Source of the DNA: Rhodospirillales bacterium | GTDB taxonomy: Bacteria; Pseudomonadota; Alphaproteobacteria; Rhodospirillales; 2-02-FULL-58-16 | Assembly (NCBI GenBank): GCA_021775195.1 | Contig: JAJFIG010000210.1 | Coordinates: 1-6,270 of the forward strand | Reading direction: 5' to 3' | Length of the DNA: 6,270 nt | Part shown: piece by piece, positions 6,184 to 6,270 of the stretch | Layout: each line of letters starts with the position of its first letter | Position numbering within the stretch: position 1 is the first letter of the stretch | Notes under the pieces: model-generated | What the model was told of the DNA's origin: nothing | What the model saw: only the letters and a program-made list of their open reading frames with translations | Databases searched by the model: none | Translations under genes and position numbers: made by a program

Positions 6184-6209
6184 CCGGCCAAATGGAACCA
6201 TTTGACCGG
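6184..6209 (-). repeat. 12-bp inverted repeat upstream of the anchor gene
   Basis: CCGGCCAAATGG (6184-6195), AA, CCATTTGACCGG (6198-6209): the arms match at 11 of 12 positions, and in the minus-strand RNA the odd pair becomes a G-U wobble, so the whole stem can form. No T-run follows, which speaks against a standard terminator. It may be a regulator site, or an intercistronic RNA hairpin between the preceding gene and the anchor gene. Confidence 0.6.
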
Positions 6210-6227
6210 GATGATTTTGTGCCGTGG

Positions 6228-6270
6228 TTAGGCGCGGGTCGCATGCCGATGCAGGGCATCGGCAAAGAGA
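6228..6270 (-). CDS. Possible 3' end of an upstream gene (Fe-S subunit would be expected)
   Basis: One minus-strand frame entering from the right edge codes for 13 residues (LFADALHRHATRA) and stops at TAA (6228-6230), 67 nt before the anchor start. Most of its codons end in G or C, as in the neighbouring genes. Operon logic predicts a ferredoxin-like soeB/dmsB gene here, but the fragment is too short to recognise. Other frames are also open, so this is a tentative call. Confidence 0.25.
   Translation of the reverse strand, partial: LFADALHRHATRA
6244..6264. repeat. Perfect 9-bp inverted repeat at the right edge
   Basis: TGCCGATGC (6244-6252), AGG, GCATCGGCA (6256-6264) form a perfect stem with a 3-nt spacer. 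It overlaps the putative end of the upstream gene and has no T-run. Coding coincidence or a small hairpin are both possible. Confidence 0.4.

Overview
The window reads as a chromosomal segment of a high-GC, metabolically versatile proteobacterium. Protein flavour (the Xsc, the DmsC-type anchor, the crotonase and the SDR) suggests an alphaproteobacterium, perhaps Rhodospirillales- or Roseobacter-like; this is recognition from memory, not a search result. Coding density is high and I see no tRNA, rRNA, CRISPR array, insertion sequence or phage gene.

Layout. At the left edge on the + strand is the 3' end of an AraC/XylS-type regulator (3-242). It is followed by a complete short-chain dehydrogenase/reductase gene (327-1109) with a strong ribosome binding site. 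This SDR meets, tail to tail with 8 nt between stop codons, a two-gene minus-strand unit made of a PaaK-like acyl/aryl-CoA ligase (1873-3186) and a crotonase-fold enoyl-CoA hydratase/isomerase (1118-1876). The two overlap by ATGA. Upstream of the ligase and also on the minus strand lies xsc, sulfoacetaldehyde acetyltransferase (3350-5128), closed by a strong intrinsic terminator at 3297-3342. Upstream of xsc, across an 84-nt AT-rich gap full of short direct repeats, is a DmsC-type membrane anchor (5213-6160) of a molybdoenzyme complex. Its partner subunits should lie beyond the right edge.

How the genes fit together. Xsc splits sulfoacetaldehyde, an intermediate of taurine and other C2-sulfonate breakdown, into acetyl phosphate and sulfite. 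The adjacent DmsC-type anchor is best explained as SoeC, the membrane subunit of the cytoplasmic sulfite dehydrogenase SoeABC, which would oxidise the released sulfite to sulfate and pass electrons to quinone. That link is inferred from family and neighbourhood. The ligase/crotonase pair is probably a separate carboxylic-acid catabolic module of unknown substrate. The SDR carries substitutions at all four classical catalytic positions, so its chemistry is open.
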